Below are positions 15,194-24,024 of a stretch of 32,429 bases of DNA, piece after piece (position 1 is the first letter of the stretch; every line of letters begins with the position of its first letter). The stretch lies in NCBI GenBank assembly GCA_026987115.1, contig JALSNF010000044.1:1-32429 (forward strand), read 5' to 3'. The DNA comes from Desulfurobacteriaceae bacterium. Its GTDB lineage: Bacteria; Aquificota; Aquificia; Desulfurobacteriales; Desulfurobacteriaceae. The notes below the pieces were generated by a model that worked only from the letters and a program-made list of their open reading frames with translations, was not told the origin of the DNA and did not search any database. The position numbers and the translations under genes are program-made.

Positions 15194-16570
15194 TTAAAGG
15201 TCAAAAACTTTACCTGGATTTAGTATGTTGTTAGGGTCAAGAGCTCTCTTTACAGCTTTCATCTTCTCAAGGGCTTCACCTACCTCCAAAGGTAAGAACT
15301 CTTTTTTCATCCATCCAATTCCGTGCTCCCCGGAAATTGAACCTTCCAAGCTAAGAGTAAGTTCAAAAACTTCTCTTACCGCCATTTTTACCTTTTCCTC
15401 TTCTGAAGGCTCATACATAAAGTTAACGTGTATGTTCCCGTCTCCTGCATGACCAAAGTTAACTACCATCAAGTTATACTTATCGGCTATTTTATAGACA
15501 TTTTTAATTAGCTCTGGTATCTTGCTTCTGGGAACAACTACGTCTTCGTTTATCTTCTTTGGCTTTAGCTGGACTATGGCCGGAGATACTGCCCTCCTTG
15601 CCATCCAGAGCTTTTCCCTTTCCTCTTGAGTTGAAGCTCTTCTAATTTCTTGAGCTCCAGTCTCTTTACACACTTTAATAACTCTACTTATAAGCTCGTC
15701 AACTACAGCCTCATACCCGTCCACTTCAACAACCAAAAGACCCTCTGCATAGGTAGGTAAGCCTATCTTTGCGTAGTTCTCAACTGCAACAATTGAGTTC
15801 CTGTCTAAGAACTCACAGGCAGTAGGTATGACCTTTTCCTTAAACATGTTGGCAACCGCTTGAGCTGCTTGCTCTACTTTAGGAAATATGGCCATTGCAG
15901 TTCTAACAGACTCAGGGGAAGGTATAAGCTTTAAGTAGGCCTTGGTAATAAAAGCCAGCGTCCCTTCAGAGCCCACTATCAAGTCTTTTAAGTTATACCC
16001 GGCAACTGACTTTACGGCCTTTGAGCCTACTTTAGAAATAGTCCCGTCTGCAAAGACAACTTCAAGCTGCATCACGTAGTCTTTCGTAACGCCGTACTTT
16101 ACGCACCTGGGGCCTCCTGCGTTTTCAGCTATGTTCCCGCCAATTGTTGAGTACTTGTAGCTTGAAGGGTCAGGAGGGTAGAAGAGCCCTCTCTTTTCAA
16201 CCTCTTTCTGAAGGTCGTAAGTAATAACTCCTGGCTCTGTTAAAACGGCGAGGTTGTCTTCGTCTATCTCAATAATCCTGTTCATCTTCTCAGTAGAGAT
16301 AACTATTCCCCCCTCTAAAGGAGCAGCTCCTCCCGTAAGACCCGAGCCTGCCCCCCTTGGGTAAACGGGTATCCTTTCCTGATTTGCAAAGGAAAGGACT
16401 TTAGAGACCTCCTCTGGAGTTTCCGGAAAAACGACAACGTCTGGAACTCCTTTATAGCCGGTAGGCGTTCCGTCATAGGCGTAAGAGAGTCTCCAGCCTG
16501 TAGATGACTTAACTTTTTCTTTACCTATCAACTTTGAAAGGTGGTCTGCAACTTTATTTGACTTTAGCAA
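15194..16570 (-). CDS. FAD-linked oxidase, GlcD/D-lactate dehydrogenase family
   Basis: A flavoprotein of the GlcD/Dld2 type oxidising a 2-hydroxyacid such as glycolate or D-lactate; 458 aa if started at the TTG at 16570, which has AGGAGG seven bases upstream. An ATG 19 codons earlier overlaps trkH and is less likely. N-terminal FAD-binding PCMH domain: PVYPRGAGSGLTGGA and PPDPSSYKYSTIGGNIAENAGG. C-terminal FAD-oxidase domain with NFGHAGDGNIHVN and SGEHGIGWMKKEFL, metal and substrate His residues as in the family. No Fe-S CCG-domain partner (GlcF) is in this window, so the electron acceptor is unknown. It follows trkH closely and may be co-transcribed. The substrate is not resolved by sequence. 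Confidence 0.88.
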   Translation of the reverse strand: MLKSNKVADHLSKLIGKEKVKSSTGWRLSYAYDGTPTGYKGVPDVVVFPETPEEVSKVLSFANQERIPVYPRGAGSGLTGGAAPLEGGIVISTEKMNRIIEIDEDNLAVLTEPGVITYDLQKEVEKRGLFYPPDPSSYKYSTIGGNIAENAGGPRCVKYGVTKDYVMQLEVVFADGTISKVGSKAVKSVAGYNLKDLIVGSEGTLAFITKAYLKLIPSPESVRTAMAIFPKVEQAAQAVANMFKEKVIPTACEFLDRNSIVAVENYAKIGLPTYAEGLLVVEVDGYEAVVDELISRVIKVCKETGAQEIRRASTQEEREKLWMARRAVSPAIVQLKPKKINEDVVVPRSKIPELIKNVYKIADKYNLMVVNFGHAGDGNIHVNFMYEPSEEEKVKMAVREVFELTLSLEGSISGEHGIGWMKKEFLPLEVGEALEKMKAVKRALDPNNILNPGKVFDL

Positions 16571-16604
16571 CTTAAAACCTCCTAACAGCTTAGTTTCTTT
16601 AAAT

Positions 16605-18056
16605 TTATAGCTCTTTCCAGAACTCAATCATAAAGAGAGAGTATATGGGGAAGACTTCAAGCCTGCCTAAAAGCATTTCAAGGGAAAGGAGCAGTTTGTC
16701 AAAGGAGGAGAAAAAGGCAAAGTTCCCGGCAGGCCCTACTTTTCCAAGGCCCGGCCCTAAGCTGGTTATGCAGGCTATTGAGGCAGAAAAGGAGGTTATT
16801 AAGTCGTAGCCAGATAGGGAGATTATAAGACCAAAGAGAACCGTAGTTGAAAAGTAAACCGAGATAAAAGCCCAAACGGCGTTTAAGAGAGAAACGTCAA
16901 GAACTTTGTCTCCTAAGGAGATAGTATAGATCAGCCTAGGGTGAATTGTCTTTTTTATTTCCTTGATGGAGGTTTTTAGCATTATTAAAAACCTAAACTG
17001 CTTTATACCTCCGGCCGTAGAGCCTGAAGAGGCTCCTATTAGAGAGAGTATCATTAAAAGGGCAAGCACAAAGGGAGGCCAGTTTGAGTAGTCTGTTGAG
17101 GCAAAGCCGGTTGTTGAGGCAGCAGTTGAGACCTGAAAGAAAGCGTATCTAAAGGAGGTTAAGAGGTCTTTGTAGTAGCCATCAAAGTAGAGGATTAAGG
17201 TTGAAATTATAGTTGATACAAGAACTATAATTAGGAAGCTTTTTACCTCATAGTAGGAGAAAAAGGTCTTTAAGCTCCTCTTTTTAAAAGCTTTGTAGTA
17301 GAGGGATAGGTTAAGAGCTCCCAAAATCATAAAAACCCCTATTATCATCTCTACTGCGAAGGAGTGAAAGGCCGCAACGCTTTGGTTTTTAGTTGAAAAC
17401 CCTCCCGTGGCAATCGTAGCAAATGTGTGGTTCACAGCTTCGTAAAGAGAAAGACCTGCAAGTTTAAGCAAAACCGTTTCGGCAACGGTAAGGCAAACAT
17501 AGACTATAAGTATTGCTTTGGCTATTTCTTTAACTCTCGGCAGAACTCTTTCCTCAAGGGCTTTTGCAGCCTCAAATCTCATAAGTTGAGCTCCACCTGT
17601 TCCAAGGAGAGGCAAAAGAGAAAGGGAAAAGACTACAAAGCCAACGCCTCCTATCCAGTGAGTAGTTGAACGCCAAAGGAGAACGCTTTTTGGAAGGGCT
17701 TCTATGTTCGTAAGAATGGAAGCTCCGGTAGTGGTAAAACCTGAAACAGACTCAAAGTAAGCATCCGGAAAGCTTGGAATGGCTCCAGTTTCCATGTAGC
17801 ACAGAGCAGACAAGGCAGGGAAAAGGAACCAACTTAAGACAACTACAAGGAGAGCCTCTTTTACATTAATATCTGAAACTTTCTCTTTAACTTGAAGGGC
17901 CAAAAGTAATAAAGCTCCCGTAAGGAAGAGGGGAAAGAGGAAGTCTTCGGTTAAACCGTCCTTTACAAAGAAAGAGTAAACGGCAGGTATAAGAAAGGAG
18001 GTTGAAAGGAGAAAGAGTATGATAACGACGTACTTGAAAACAAGGGTGAACCTCAT
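16605..18056 (-). CDS. trkH: TrkH potassium uptake channel subunit
   Basis: Membrane channel of the Trk/Ktr potassium system, 483 aa with about ten helices. Four selectivity-filter segments are recognisable: GFTTTGAS, IATGGFST, ASTTGFAS and TSLGPGLG, each with the conserved filter glycine. It works with the TrkA regulatory protein encoded directly upstream; the ATG overlaps the trkA TGA (ATGA), so the two are translationally coupled. Charge pattern and length fit TrkH rather than the shorter KtrB. It supplies K+ for turgor and, in thermophiles, for protein stability (family knowledge). Confidence 0.93.
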   Translation of the reverse strand: MRFTLVFKYVVIILFLLSTSFLIPAVYSFFVKDGLTEDFLFPLFLTGALLLLALQVKEKVSDINVKEALLVVVLSWFLFPALSALCYMETGAIPSFPDAYFESVSGFTTTGASILTNIEALPKSVLLWRSTTHWIGGVGFVVFSLSLLPLLGTGGAQLMRFEAAKALEERVLPRVKEIAKAILIVYVCLTVAETVLLKLAGLSLYEAVNHTFATIATGGFSTKNQSVAAFHSFAVEMIIGVFMILGALNLSLYYKAFKKRSLKTFFSYYEVKSFLIIVLVSTIISTLILYFDGYYKDLLTSFRYAFFQVSTAASTTGFASTDYSNWPPFVLALLMILSLIGASSGSTAGGIKQFRFLIMLKTSIKEIKKTIHPRLIYTISLGDKVLDVSLLNAVWAFISVYFSTTVLFGLIISLSGYDLITSFSASIACITSLGPGLGKVGPAGNFAFFSSFDKLLLSLEMLLGRLEVFPIYSLFMIEFWKEL

Positions 18057-19330
18057 TTTCTCTCCACAACACAGATTAATTTATCTCCAGGCTTTAACTT
18101 GGTTAACCCCGTAGCCAGATGAACTTTTCCGTCCCTGTTTACGGCAATTATGAGACCGCAGTTTTTAAAGTCCTTGACCATAACTTCTTTGTCCACTACC
18201 GTTTCAACAACATCCACCTTCTCTGAGAGCTCCACAATCTCAAAGAACTTCCTCTTGCTAAGTTTCCTATAAACCTTAGAAGCTAAGACTTTCCTTGGAG
18301 CAATAGGAAGGTCTATCCCGATGGACTCTATTATCTCCTCGTATTCAGGATGGGTAATTAAGGCACAGGTCTTTTTCGCTCCAAGTTTTTTTGAAAGAAC
18401 GGCACTGAGTATGTTATTCTCTTCATCTTCTGAAACTGAAACTACAAGGTCTGCACGGTCTATCCCTTCTTCTTTTAAAAGTTCCGTATCTGTAAGCTCT
18501 CCAAAGAAGACATCAACGTTCTGAAATCTCCCTGAGAGCTCTTGAGACCTTTCTTTACTGTTTAAAACGAGCTTAACCTTAAGTCCTTTTAATTCAGAGA
18601 GCCTTAAAAGGAGCTCCTCCGTAAACTGAGAATAGCCCATCACGAAAACGAGCTTAACCGGCTGATAGGGAATCTTTAAGAGCTCTGCTATCTTTTCAGC
18701 CTCTTCCTCCTTTACCGCAACATAGACGACATCGCCGGGAAAAAGGAAAGTATCCCCTCTGGGAATTAAGAGACTGCCTTCCCTCTCAACTGCAACTATG
18801 GTAAAAGGGAACTTCTCCCTCAAAGGAGCAAGTTCTAAAACCTGCTTACCAGCTAAAAAGCTCTCAACTGTTATAGGGAGCTTAAATATTACTAACCTTT
18901 CCTTTTCCAACTTAATGACTTCCTTTGCAAAAGGATACCTAACGGCGAGAAATACCTTTTGAACAGTTTCCGAAAGGATGTTAACGGGCTCGGCACCTAA
19001 AAACTCCTTCACGGGAGGAGAGGAGAGAGACTTATTCTTTACTCTAAACAAAACCTTCTCCTTTTTAAAGAGGGAGCGAAGTAAAGTAGTAATCGTAAGG
19101 TTTTTCTCGTCATTTTCAGTAACTACAACGAAAAGGTCAAAGTCTGAAATCTGCTTTAAACAGTTAGCTTCGGTAGCATCACAGTTAAGGGTCATAATGT
19201 CTGCACTTAGGGAGATTTGCTCAAGCTTTGAAGGGTCAACGTCAACCACCACAACGTCGTAATCCTCTTTACTTAACCTTTTAGCAAGGAAACTTCCTAC
19301 AATCCCTGCACCGATAATTGCTACTTTCAA
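18053..19330 (-). CDS. trkA: TrkA potassium channel regulatory protein, two RCK domains
   Basis: Cytosolic gating subunit of the Trk K+ uptake system, 425 aa with two RCK (TrkA_N plus TrkA_C) units. First unit: dinucleotide motif G7AGIVG12 with an acidic residue after strand 2 (VVVVDVD, D30/D32). Second unit begins near 226 (LVFVMGYSQF), where the glycine motif is degenerate, so only the first half is likely to bind NAD(H) or ATP well. Start is TTG at 19330 with AGGGGG eight bases upstream. This ribosome site lies on the opposite strand of murJ's short leader, and only 14 bp separate the two start codons. Its promoter must lie within the murJ coding region. Confidence 0.93.
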   Translation of the reverse strand: MKVAIIGAGIVGSFLAKRLSKEDYDVVVVDVDPSKLEQISLSADIMTLNCDATEANCLKQISDFDLFVVVTENDEKNLTITTLLRSLFKKEKVLFRVKNKSLSSPPVKEFLGAEPVNILSETVQKVFLAVRYPFAKEVIKLEKERLVIFKLPITVESFLAGKQVLELAPLREKFPFTIVAVEREGSLLIPRGDTFLFPGDVVYVAVKEEEAEKIAELLKIPYQPVKLVFVMGYSQFTEELLLRLSELKGLKVKLVLNSKERSQELSGRFQNVDVFFGELTDTELLKEEGIDRADLVVSVSEDEENNILSAVLSKKLGAKKTCALITHPEYEEIIESIGIDLPIAPRKVLASKVYRKLSKRKFFEIVELSEKVDVVETVVDKEVMVKDFKNCGLIIAVNRDGKVHLATGLTKLKPGDKLICVVERK

Positions 19331-19331
19331 C

Positions 19332-19337
19332 TATAAT
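19332..19337 (+). promoter_or_regulatory. -10 element for murJ, leaderless type
   Basis: A consensus TATAAT at 19332-19337, then seven bases (tccccct) to ATG 19345. The -35 region (about 19309-19314) is poor. No Shine-Dalgarno precedes the ATG; on the other strand the same C run is the ribosome site of trkA. Confidence 0.45.
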
Positions 19338-19344
19338 TCCCCCT

Positions 19345-20859
19345 ATGAAACGGCTAATTAAGTCAGCACTTATTGTATCACTCTCAATCCTTGCAAGTAG
19401 GATTCTAGGTTTAGTAAGAGATATTGTAATAGCAACTCTCTTTGGAGCAGGGAGCTTAACCGATACTTTCTTTGTAGCCTTTAGAATTCCTAACCTCTTA
19501 AGGAGGATTTTCGCAGAAGGAGCCTTTAATTCAGCCTTCGTCCCGGCGTTAAAGAGGAAGTTAAAGGTTTCCTTTAAAGAAGCAGTTATCTTTAGCTCCC
19601 AGATGCTATCGGTTTTAACGTCGCTTTTAATGATAACTTTAGCGTTAGGGGAGCTCTCCTCCCCTTACATAATAAAAGTTGTAGCTCCGGGGTTTAAAGG
19701 GGAGAACTTTTACCTTGCAGTGAAGCTCTTAAGGGAGCTTTTACCTTACATCTTCTTAGTAAGTTTAGTAGCCTTCTTCGGAGGCATTTTAAACTCCCTT
19801 GAACACTTCTTTGCTCCTGCTTTTTCAACGGCACTTTTTAACTTGGCGATAATACTTTCTGCACTTTTCCTTCACAAGGAGCTCTCAATTGAGAGCCTAT
19901 CTGTAGGAGTAATTTTAGGAGGCATCTTACAACTTACTCTCCAGCTCTTCTTCTTAAGGAAGAAAAGCTTCCCCGTTAAGCTCTCTATCTCAGTATCAGA
20001 AGAGGTAGTTAAAACCCTAAAAAACACCATTCCGGGGATATTCGGCTTTGCCGTTAGACAGTTTTCAATGCTCATAGACACGGTAATAGCCTCCTTCTTA
20101 AAAAGCGGGACGATATCTTACCTCTACTACGCAAACAGGTTCGTTCAGCTCCCGTTAGGGATGTTTGCAATAGGGCTCTCCCAAGTCCTCCTTCCAAGGT
20201 TCTCGGCAAAGGAGAGCTCCAAGGAGCTAAGTAAAGAGCTCTCAGACAGTATTACCCTCTGCTCAAGCATAATTGTTCCCTCTGCGGTAGGACTTATAGC
20301 CTTTGGAATGCCAATAGTTGACCTGGTGTTTAAACACGGAAGTTTTACAGAAGAAGACCTTAAAGGAACTTACTTGGTCTTGGTAGGGTACACCTTAGGC
20401 CTCTTCTTCTTCTCGCTAGAAAAGATAGTCGTTAACGCCTTTTACTCGCTAGAAGAGTTTAAACTCCCAGTTAAGGTTTCTGCAATCACCTTAGGGCTCA
20501 ACTTACTTCTCTCTGTCTTCTTCTGCTTCGCTTTAAAGCTAAAAGCCTTCGGCTTAGCTTTAGGAACCAGCCTTACCTCATTAGCAAACCTTACCCTTTT
20601 ATCCTACTACCTTTCAAAGAGAGTGGGAAATAACCTAAACAGGGAAATATGGAAAAAGGGACTAAAGTACTTCGTCCTCTCAATTCCTATAGCTTTTGTA
20701 GCTTTTCCCTTTGAAAAGTTTTACTTTACTTTAAGCTCAGTATATACTAAAACAGCCTTAGTGATTTTAGTTATTCTGGCCTCGGGAGCTCTCTACTTCA
20801 CGCTACTTTACTTAACTAAAGACGAAATTTACAAAGGACTCTTTGAAAAGGAGGTCTAA
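19345..20859 (+). CDS. murJ: Lipid II flippase MurJ (MviN family)
   Basis: Inner-membrane protein that flips lipid II for peptidoglycan synthesis; 504 aa with about 14 helices. Family features: KSALIVSLSILASRILGLVRDIVIATLFGAG at the N terminus, DTFFVAFRIPNLLRRIFAEGAFNSAFVP (residues about 40-67) and YANRFVQLPLGMFAIGLSQVLLPRFS (about 255-280), all characteristic of MurJ. I start at ATG 19345 (MKRLIKS); upstream codons of the same frame overlap trkA and read as antisense. The next gene, lgt, begins one base after the stop. Forms the head of a dense forward block with lgt, ilvE and others, so envelope assembly and amino-acid synthesis may share a transcript. Confidence 0.93.
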   Translation: MKRLIKSALIVSLSILASRILGLVRDIVIATLFGAGSLTDTFFVAFRIPNLLRRIFAEGAFNSAFVPALKRKLKVSFKEAVIFSSQMLSVLTSLLMITLALGELSSPYIIKVVAPGFKGENFYLAVKLLRELLPYIFLVSLVAFFGGILNSLEHFFAPAFSTALFNLAIILSALFLHKELSIESLSVGVILGGILQLTLQLFFLRKKSFPVKLSISVSEEVVKTLKNTIPGIFGFAVRQFSMLIDTVIASFLKSGTISYLYYANRFVQLPLGMFAIGLSQVLLPRFSAKESSKELSKELSDSITLCSSIIVPSAVGLIAFGMPIVDLVFKHGSFTEEDLKGTYLVLVGYTLGLFFFSLEKIVVNAFYSLEEFKLPVKVSAITLGLNLLLSVFFCFALKLKAFGLALGTSLTSLANLTLLSYYLSKRVGNNLNREIWKKGLKYFVLSIPIAFVAFPFEKFYFTLSSVYTKTALVILVILASGALYFTLLYLTKDEIYKGLFEKEV

Positions 20860-21618
20860 ATGCACCCTATCCTCTTTAAGCTTGGCCCCATAACCATTTA
20901 CACTTACGGAGTTATGGTTGCCTTAGGTATATTCTTTGGCTCCCTTATACTCGTTAAGCTTGCAGAAAAAGAGGGAATAAAAAAGGAAGACATAACCGAT
21001 ACGGCCTTCTGGAGCGTAGTTGCAGGACTAATAGGAGCAAGACTGTTCTTCTTCCTCTACAACCCAGAATACGCAAAACCCCTATATAGGATTTTCTTTA
21101 TCTGGGAAGGAGGACTCGTTTGGTACGGAGGAGTAATCTTTGGAGGGCTTACTGCCCTTTACTTTATAAAGAAAAGGAAAATACCCCTATGGAAATTTGC
21201 AGACATAGTCTCAATAGCCCTATCTGTAGGGCTAGGATTTGGAAGAATAGGGTGCACTATGGCAGGGTGCTGCTACGGTAAAGTATGCCACGCCCCCTTT
21301 GCCTTAATATTCACCAATCCCCACTCAGCCGCTCCCTTAGGAATTCCCCTCTACCCTACCCAGCCTATATCCTCTGCCGCAAACTTCCTGATAGCTGGGA
21401 TTCTCTACCTAATTTACAAGAGAAGGAAGTTCCCAGGAGAGGTATTCGGCTTTTACCTTATACTCTACGGAGTCTTTAGGTTCTTAATAGAGTTCTGGAG
21501 GGCAACTCCAAAAGAGATAATGGGGACCTTCAGCAACAACCAAATTATTAGTATCATAATGGTACTAATCGGCCTTGTAATCCTCTTATACAGAAGAAAA
21601 ACTGTGGAGGAAAAATGA
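20860..21618 (+). CDS. lgt: Prolipoprotein diacylglyceryl transferase Lgt
   Basis: Membrane enzyme that transfers diacylglycerol from phosphatidylglycerol to the lipobox cysteine of prolipoproteins; 252 aa, about seven helices. Seen: YTYGVMVALGIFFG, IWEGGLVWYGGVIFGG, and the signature region GFGRIGCTMAGCCYG. Compared with E. coli, the His of FHGG is Tyr here (WYGG) and GRIGNFINGE reads GRIGCTMAGC; such forms are known outside Proteobacteria as I recall them, so activity is still expected. Strong AAAAGGAGG before ATG, starting directly after the murJ stop. The ilvE start overlaps its TGA (ATGA). The predicted lipoprotein at the right end of the window would be a substrate. Confidence 0.93.
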   Translation: MHPILFKLGPITIYTYGVMVALGIFFGSLILVKLAEKEGIKKEDITDTAFWSVVAGLIGARLFFFLYNPEYAKPLYRIFFIWEGGLVWYGGVIFGGLTALYFIKKRKIPLWKFADIVSIALSVGLGFGRIGCTMAGCCYGKVCHAPFALIFTNPHSAAPLGIPLYPTQPISSAANFLIAGILYLIYKRRKFPGEVFGFYLILYGVFRFLIEFWRATPKEIMGTFSNNQIISIIMVLIGLVILLYRRKTVEEK

Positions 21619-22529
21619 AAAGGTTTGCTTACTTTGAAGGAAAGTTCGTGCCTATTGAGGAGGCAAAGGTAAACATACAGACAAACTCTTTCCACTACGG
21701 AACGGCAGTATTTGAAGGAATAAGGGCATACTGGAACGAAGAAAAGAAACAGCTCTTTGTCCTCTTTGTAAAAGAGCACTACGAGAGAATGCTTGTAAAC
21801 TGCAAAATTCTCAACTTGAAAGTTAACAAAAGCGTAGAAGAGTTAACCCAAATTACAGTTGAACTCCTTAAGAAGTGTCAGCACAGGGAAGACGTTTACA
21901 TAAGACCTATAGCCTACTTCTCAGACCTTAAGATATCCCCTAAGCTAATTGGCTATAAAACGGAAATTGCAATTTACACGGTTCCCCTTGGAGACTACCT
22001 AGACCTTTCTAGGGGCCTTAAGGCAAAGACCTCTTCTTGGCACAGGATAAACGACACTATGATACCTGCAAGGTGCAAGGTAGCGGGAGCTTACGTTAAC
22101 AGCGCTTTTGCCAAAACAGAAGCACTACTAAACGGGTATGACGAAGCGATAATGCTAAACCCTGACGGAACGGTAGCAGAGGGAAGCGGAGAGAACGTCT
22201 TTATAGTAAAGAAGGGGAAGCTGATAACTACCCCTCCTTCCTCCAACATCCTTGAAGGTATAACGAGAAGCGCAGTAATAACTTTAGCAAAAGAAGAGTT
22301 AGGAGTTGAAGTTGAAGAAAGGCCAATACTGAGGAGCGAGCTTTACGCAGCTGACGAGGTCTTCTACACGGGAACTGCAGCACAGGTTGCTCCTGTAGTT
22401 CAAGTGGACCACGTAATTATAGGGAACGGAGAAATAGGAAGGATAACAAAAGCCCTTCAAGAAGTTTACTTTAAAGCTGTAAAGGGAGAAAAGGAAAAAT
22501 ACCTTAACTGGTTAACGCCGGTTTACTAG
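21615..22529 (+). CDS. ilvE: Branched-chain amino acid aminotransferase
   Basis: Class IV PLP aminotransferase converting branched 2-oxo acids to valine, leucine and isoleucine with glutamate; cytosolic, 304 aa. Seen: FHYGTAVFEGIRAYW (residues 27-40), YIRPIAYF (95-102), the PLP lysine K155 in ARCKVAGAY, and GSGENVFIVKKG followed by ITRSAVITLAKEE. PLP phosphate-binding GTAAQVAPV near 255 is also present. The start overlaps the lgt stop by 4 bp, so the gene is translationally coupled despite a different pathway. Alternatives in the same fold (D-amino acid aminotransferase, aminodeoxychorismate lyase) fit less well because of the HYGTAVFEGIRAY motif. Confidence 0.95.
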   Translation: MKRFAYFEGKFVPIEEAKVNIQTNSFHYGTAVFEGIRAYWNEEKKQLFVLFVKEHYERMLVNCKILNLKVNKSVEELTQITVELLKKCQHREDVYIRPIAYFSDLKISPKLIGYKTEIAIYTVPLGDYLDLSRGLKAKTSSWHRINDTMIPARCKVAGAYVNSAFAKTEALLNGYDEAIMLNPDGTVAEGSGENVFIVKKGKLITTPPSSNILEGITRSAVITLAKEELGVEVEERPILRSELYAADEVFYTGTAAQVAPVVQVDHVIIGNGEIGRITKALQEVYFKAVKGEKEKYLNWLTPVY

Positions 22530-22638
22530 ACGAAGTTCAACCCTAAGGTAAGGAGCTTACAACTTTCCCTACTGGAAAGGCAAAGGATTTGAAGTTGCCT
22601 TAAACTTAAGGCCAACCTTATTTAGAAGGTTTAGAGCT

Positions 22639-22890
22639 TTGAAGTTAATTAAAGGAAGGAATCTCCTTTGCAGAGTGAACCCAAAGGACATTGCCTTTAT
22701 AAACGCTATATTTGAGTGGTACCACGAGATAGCAACCGTTAGAACCAGAGACCCAAAAGAGGGACTCATAGAACTTTGGATATCCCCGGACTTTTACGAT
22801 GAAGCCTTAAAGGCAATAAATTACATAAAGAACTTTGTTAAAGAGTTTGAAGTAATAAAAGAGGTAGGCGATGAGTGGTGGAGAGAGTAG
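22639..22890 (+). CDS. DUF4911-like small protein
   Basis: 83 aa, function unknown. The core (LLCRVNPKDIAFINAIFEWYHEIATVRTRDPKEGLIELWISPD...) resembles the DUF4911 family as I recall it: short alpha/beta proteins with an AxVRTxDP motif. The best start is TTG at 22639 with AGAAGG nine bases upstream. The frame stays open back to 22552 but offers no ATG, GTG or TTG, so either TTG is used or the true start is a rare codon. The 109 bases between the ilvE stop and this start contain no other convincing signal. The 3' end overlaps gspG by 20 bp. There are no cysteine pairs or membrane segments. Confidence 0.65.
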   Translation: MKLIKGRNLLCRVNPKDIAFINAIFEWYHEIATVRTRDPKEGLIELWISPDFYDEALKAINYIKNFVKEFEVIKEVGDEWWRE

Positions 22891-23281
22891 AAGAGGCTTT
22901 ACTTTAATAGAACTTATGGTAGTAATAGTTATCCTTGGACTCCTTGCAGCACTGGTAGCCCCAAAGTTCTTAAAAAGAGGAGAGGAAGCAAAGATAACTA
23001 CAACCAAAGTCCAAATGAAAAACATTGAGCAGGCCCTTAAGCTTTATAAGCTCCACAACTCCTTTTACCCCACCACAGAGCAGGGGCTAAAAGCCTTAGT
23101 GGAAAAGCCGGAAACAGAGCCAATACCTAAGAACTGGAAAGGGCCTTACATGGACGAAATACCAAAGGACGCTTGGGGGAATAACTTTATCTATGTATCA
23201 AACGGAAAGCACTTTACTTTAGTCTCTCCCGGACCAGACGGAGAAGAGGGAACAGAGGACGACCTGAAGGTTAGCCAGTAA
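22871..23281 (+). CDS. gspG: Type II secretion major pseudopilin GspG
   Basis: Inner-membrane pseudopilin that polymerises into the type II secretion piston; 136 aa. Seen: prepilin peptidase site after G9 (RRG|FTLIELMVV) with the essential Glu at mature +5 (E14), a 20-residue hydrophobic helix, and the GspG-specific C-terminal region YPTTEQGLKALVEKP, GPYMDEIPKDAWGN and SPGPDGEEGTEDD, where acidic residues bind calcium. ATG preceded by GAGGTAGG. The start lies within the end of the DUF4911-like gene, and the stop TAATG shares one base with rlmB. No other gsp gene is in the window, so the rest of the machine must be encoded elsewhere. Confidence 0.95.
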   Translation: MSGGESRRGFTLIELMVVIVILGLLAALVAPKFLKRGEEAKITTTKVQMKNIEQALKLYKLHNSFYPTTEQGLKALVEKPETEPIPKNWKGPYMDEIPKDAWGNNFIYVSNGKHFTLVSPGPDGEEGTEDDLKVSQ

Positions 23282-24012
23282 TGGTAGTTTACGGGATAAA
23301 CCCAGTTGCAGAAGCGGTTAGGGCAGGCTATCCGGTCTTAAAGCTCTTTATTGACGAGAACTTTAAAGACAGAGAAAGGATAGTTCCCCTTGCAAAGAAA
23401 AGGGGGATAAAGGTAGTAAAAGTTCCAAGGCAGAAGTTAAAGGAGCTCTCTAAAACCAGTAAACACCAAGGGATAGTTGCCCTAATTTCACCTGTTGAGC
23501 CGAAGGATTACGGGGAGCTCTTAGAAAAGACTATAAGGGAGAAGGGAATTCTTCTCTTTTTAGACAGGATAGAGGACCCCCACAACCTCGGTGCAATATT
23601 CCGTTCAGCAGACGCCTTTAAGGTTTCTGGAATAGTCCTACCTAAGGATAGAAGCGCAACAATTACAGAAACGGTAGTTAAGTCTTCAACAGGAGCAGTC
23701 TTTTACGTTCCCTTTTCGGTAGTAAACAGCTTCCACAAAGCCCTCAAAGACTTTAAAGAGGCCGGAGGCTGGCTCTTTGGTTTAGAAAGGGGAGGGAAGC
23801 CCCTCTCTAAAGTAGAAATCCCTTTCCCCTTAGGAGCAGTAGTGGGCTCTGAAGGAAAAGGCCTTTCAAAGACAACCTTAAAAGAGATAGACCAACTTGT
23901 AGAAATTGAGATGGGAGGACACGTTAACTCCTTAAACGTATCAAACGCAACGGCAATTTTCCTGTACACCGCCTTTAAAGAGAGGTATATATTAAACGGA
24001 CAACAAAGTTAG
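23281..24012 (+). CDS. rlmB: 23S rRNA 2'-O-methyltransferase, TrmH family (RlmB)
   Basis: SPOUT-class enzyme, 243 aa, using S-adenosylmethionine to methylate a ribose 2'-OH in 23S rRNA (Gm2251 in E. coli). Seen: N-terminal substrate-binding domain (VYGINPVAEAVRAGYPVLKLFI), then knot motifs 1 (LDRIEDPHNLGAIFRSADAF, about 98-117), 2 (GAVVGSEGKGLS) and 3 (HVNSLNVSNATAIFLY). The catalytic Arg is that of FRSA. Start ATG overlaps the gspG stop. Related TrmH-family members with other targets cannot be fully excluded. Its neighbour is a small Sm-like protein, which fits an RNA context. Confidence 0.9.
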   Translation: MVVYGINPVAEAVRAGYPVLKLFIDENFKDRERIVPLAKKRGIKVVKVPRQKLKELSKTSKHQGIVALISPVEPKDYGELLEKTIREKGILLFLDRIEDPHNLGAIFRSADAFKVSGIVLPKDRSATITETVVKSSTGAVFYVPFSVVNSFHKALKDFKEAGGWLFGLERGGKPLSKVEIPFPLGAVVGSEGKGLSKTTLKEIDQLVEIEMGGHVNSLNVSNATAIFLYTAFKERYILNGQQS

Positions 24013-24024
24013 TGTGGAGGAGAG

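Noticed and set aside
15194-16627. Longer GlcD-type protein starting at ATG 16627
   Set aside because: It overlaps trkH and lacks a ribosome site; TTG 16570 has AGGAGG seven bases upstream and gives a family-typical length.
22871-23281. Start of a type II secretion operon
   Set aside because: No other gsp gene follows; the next genes are rlmB and unrelated regulators.
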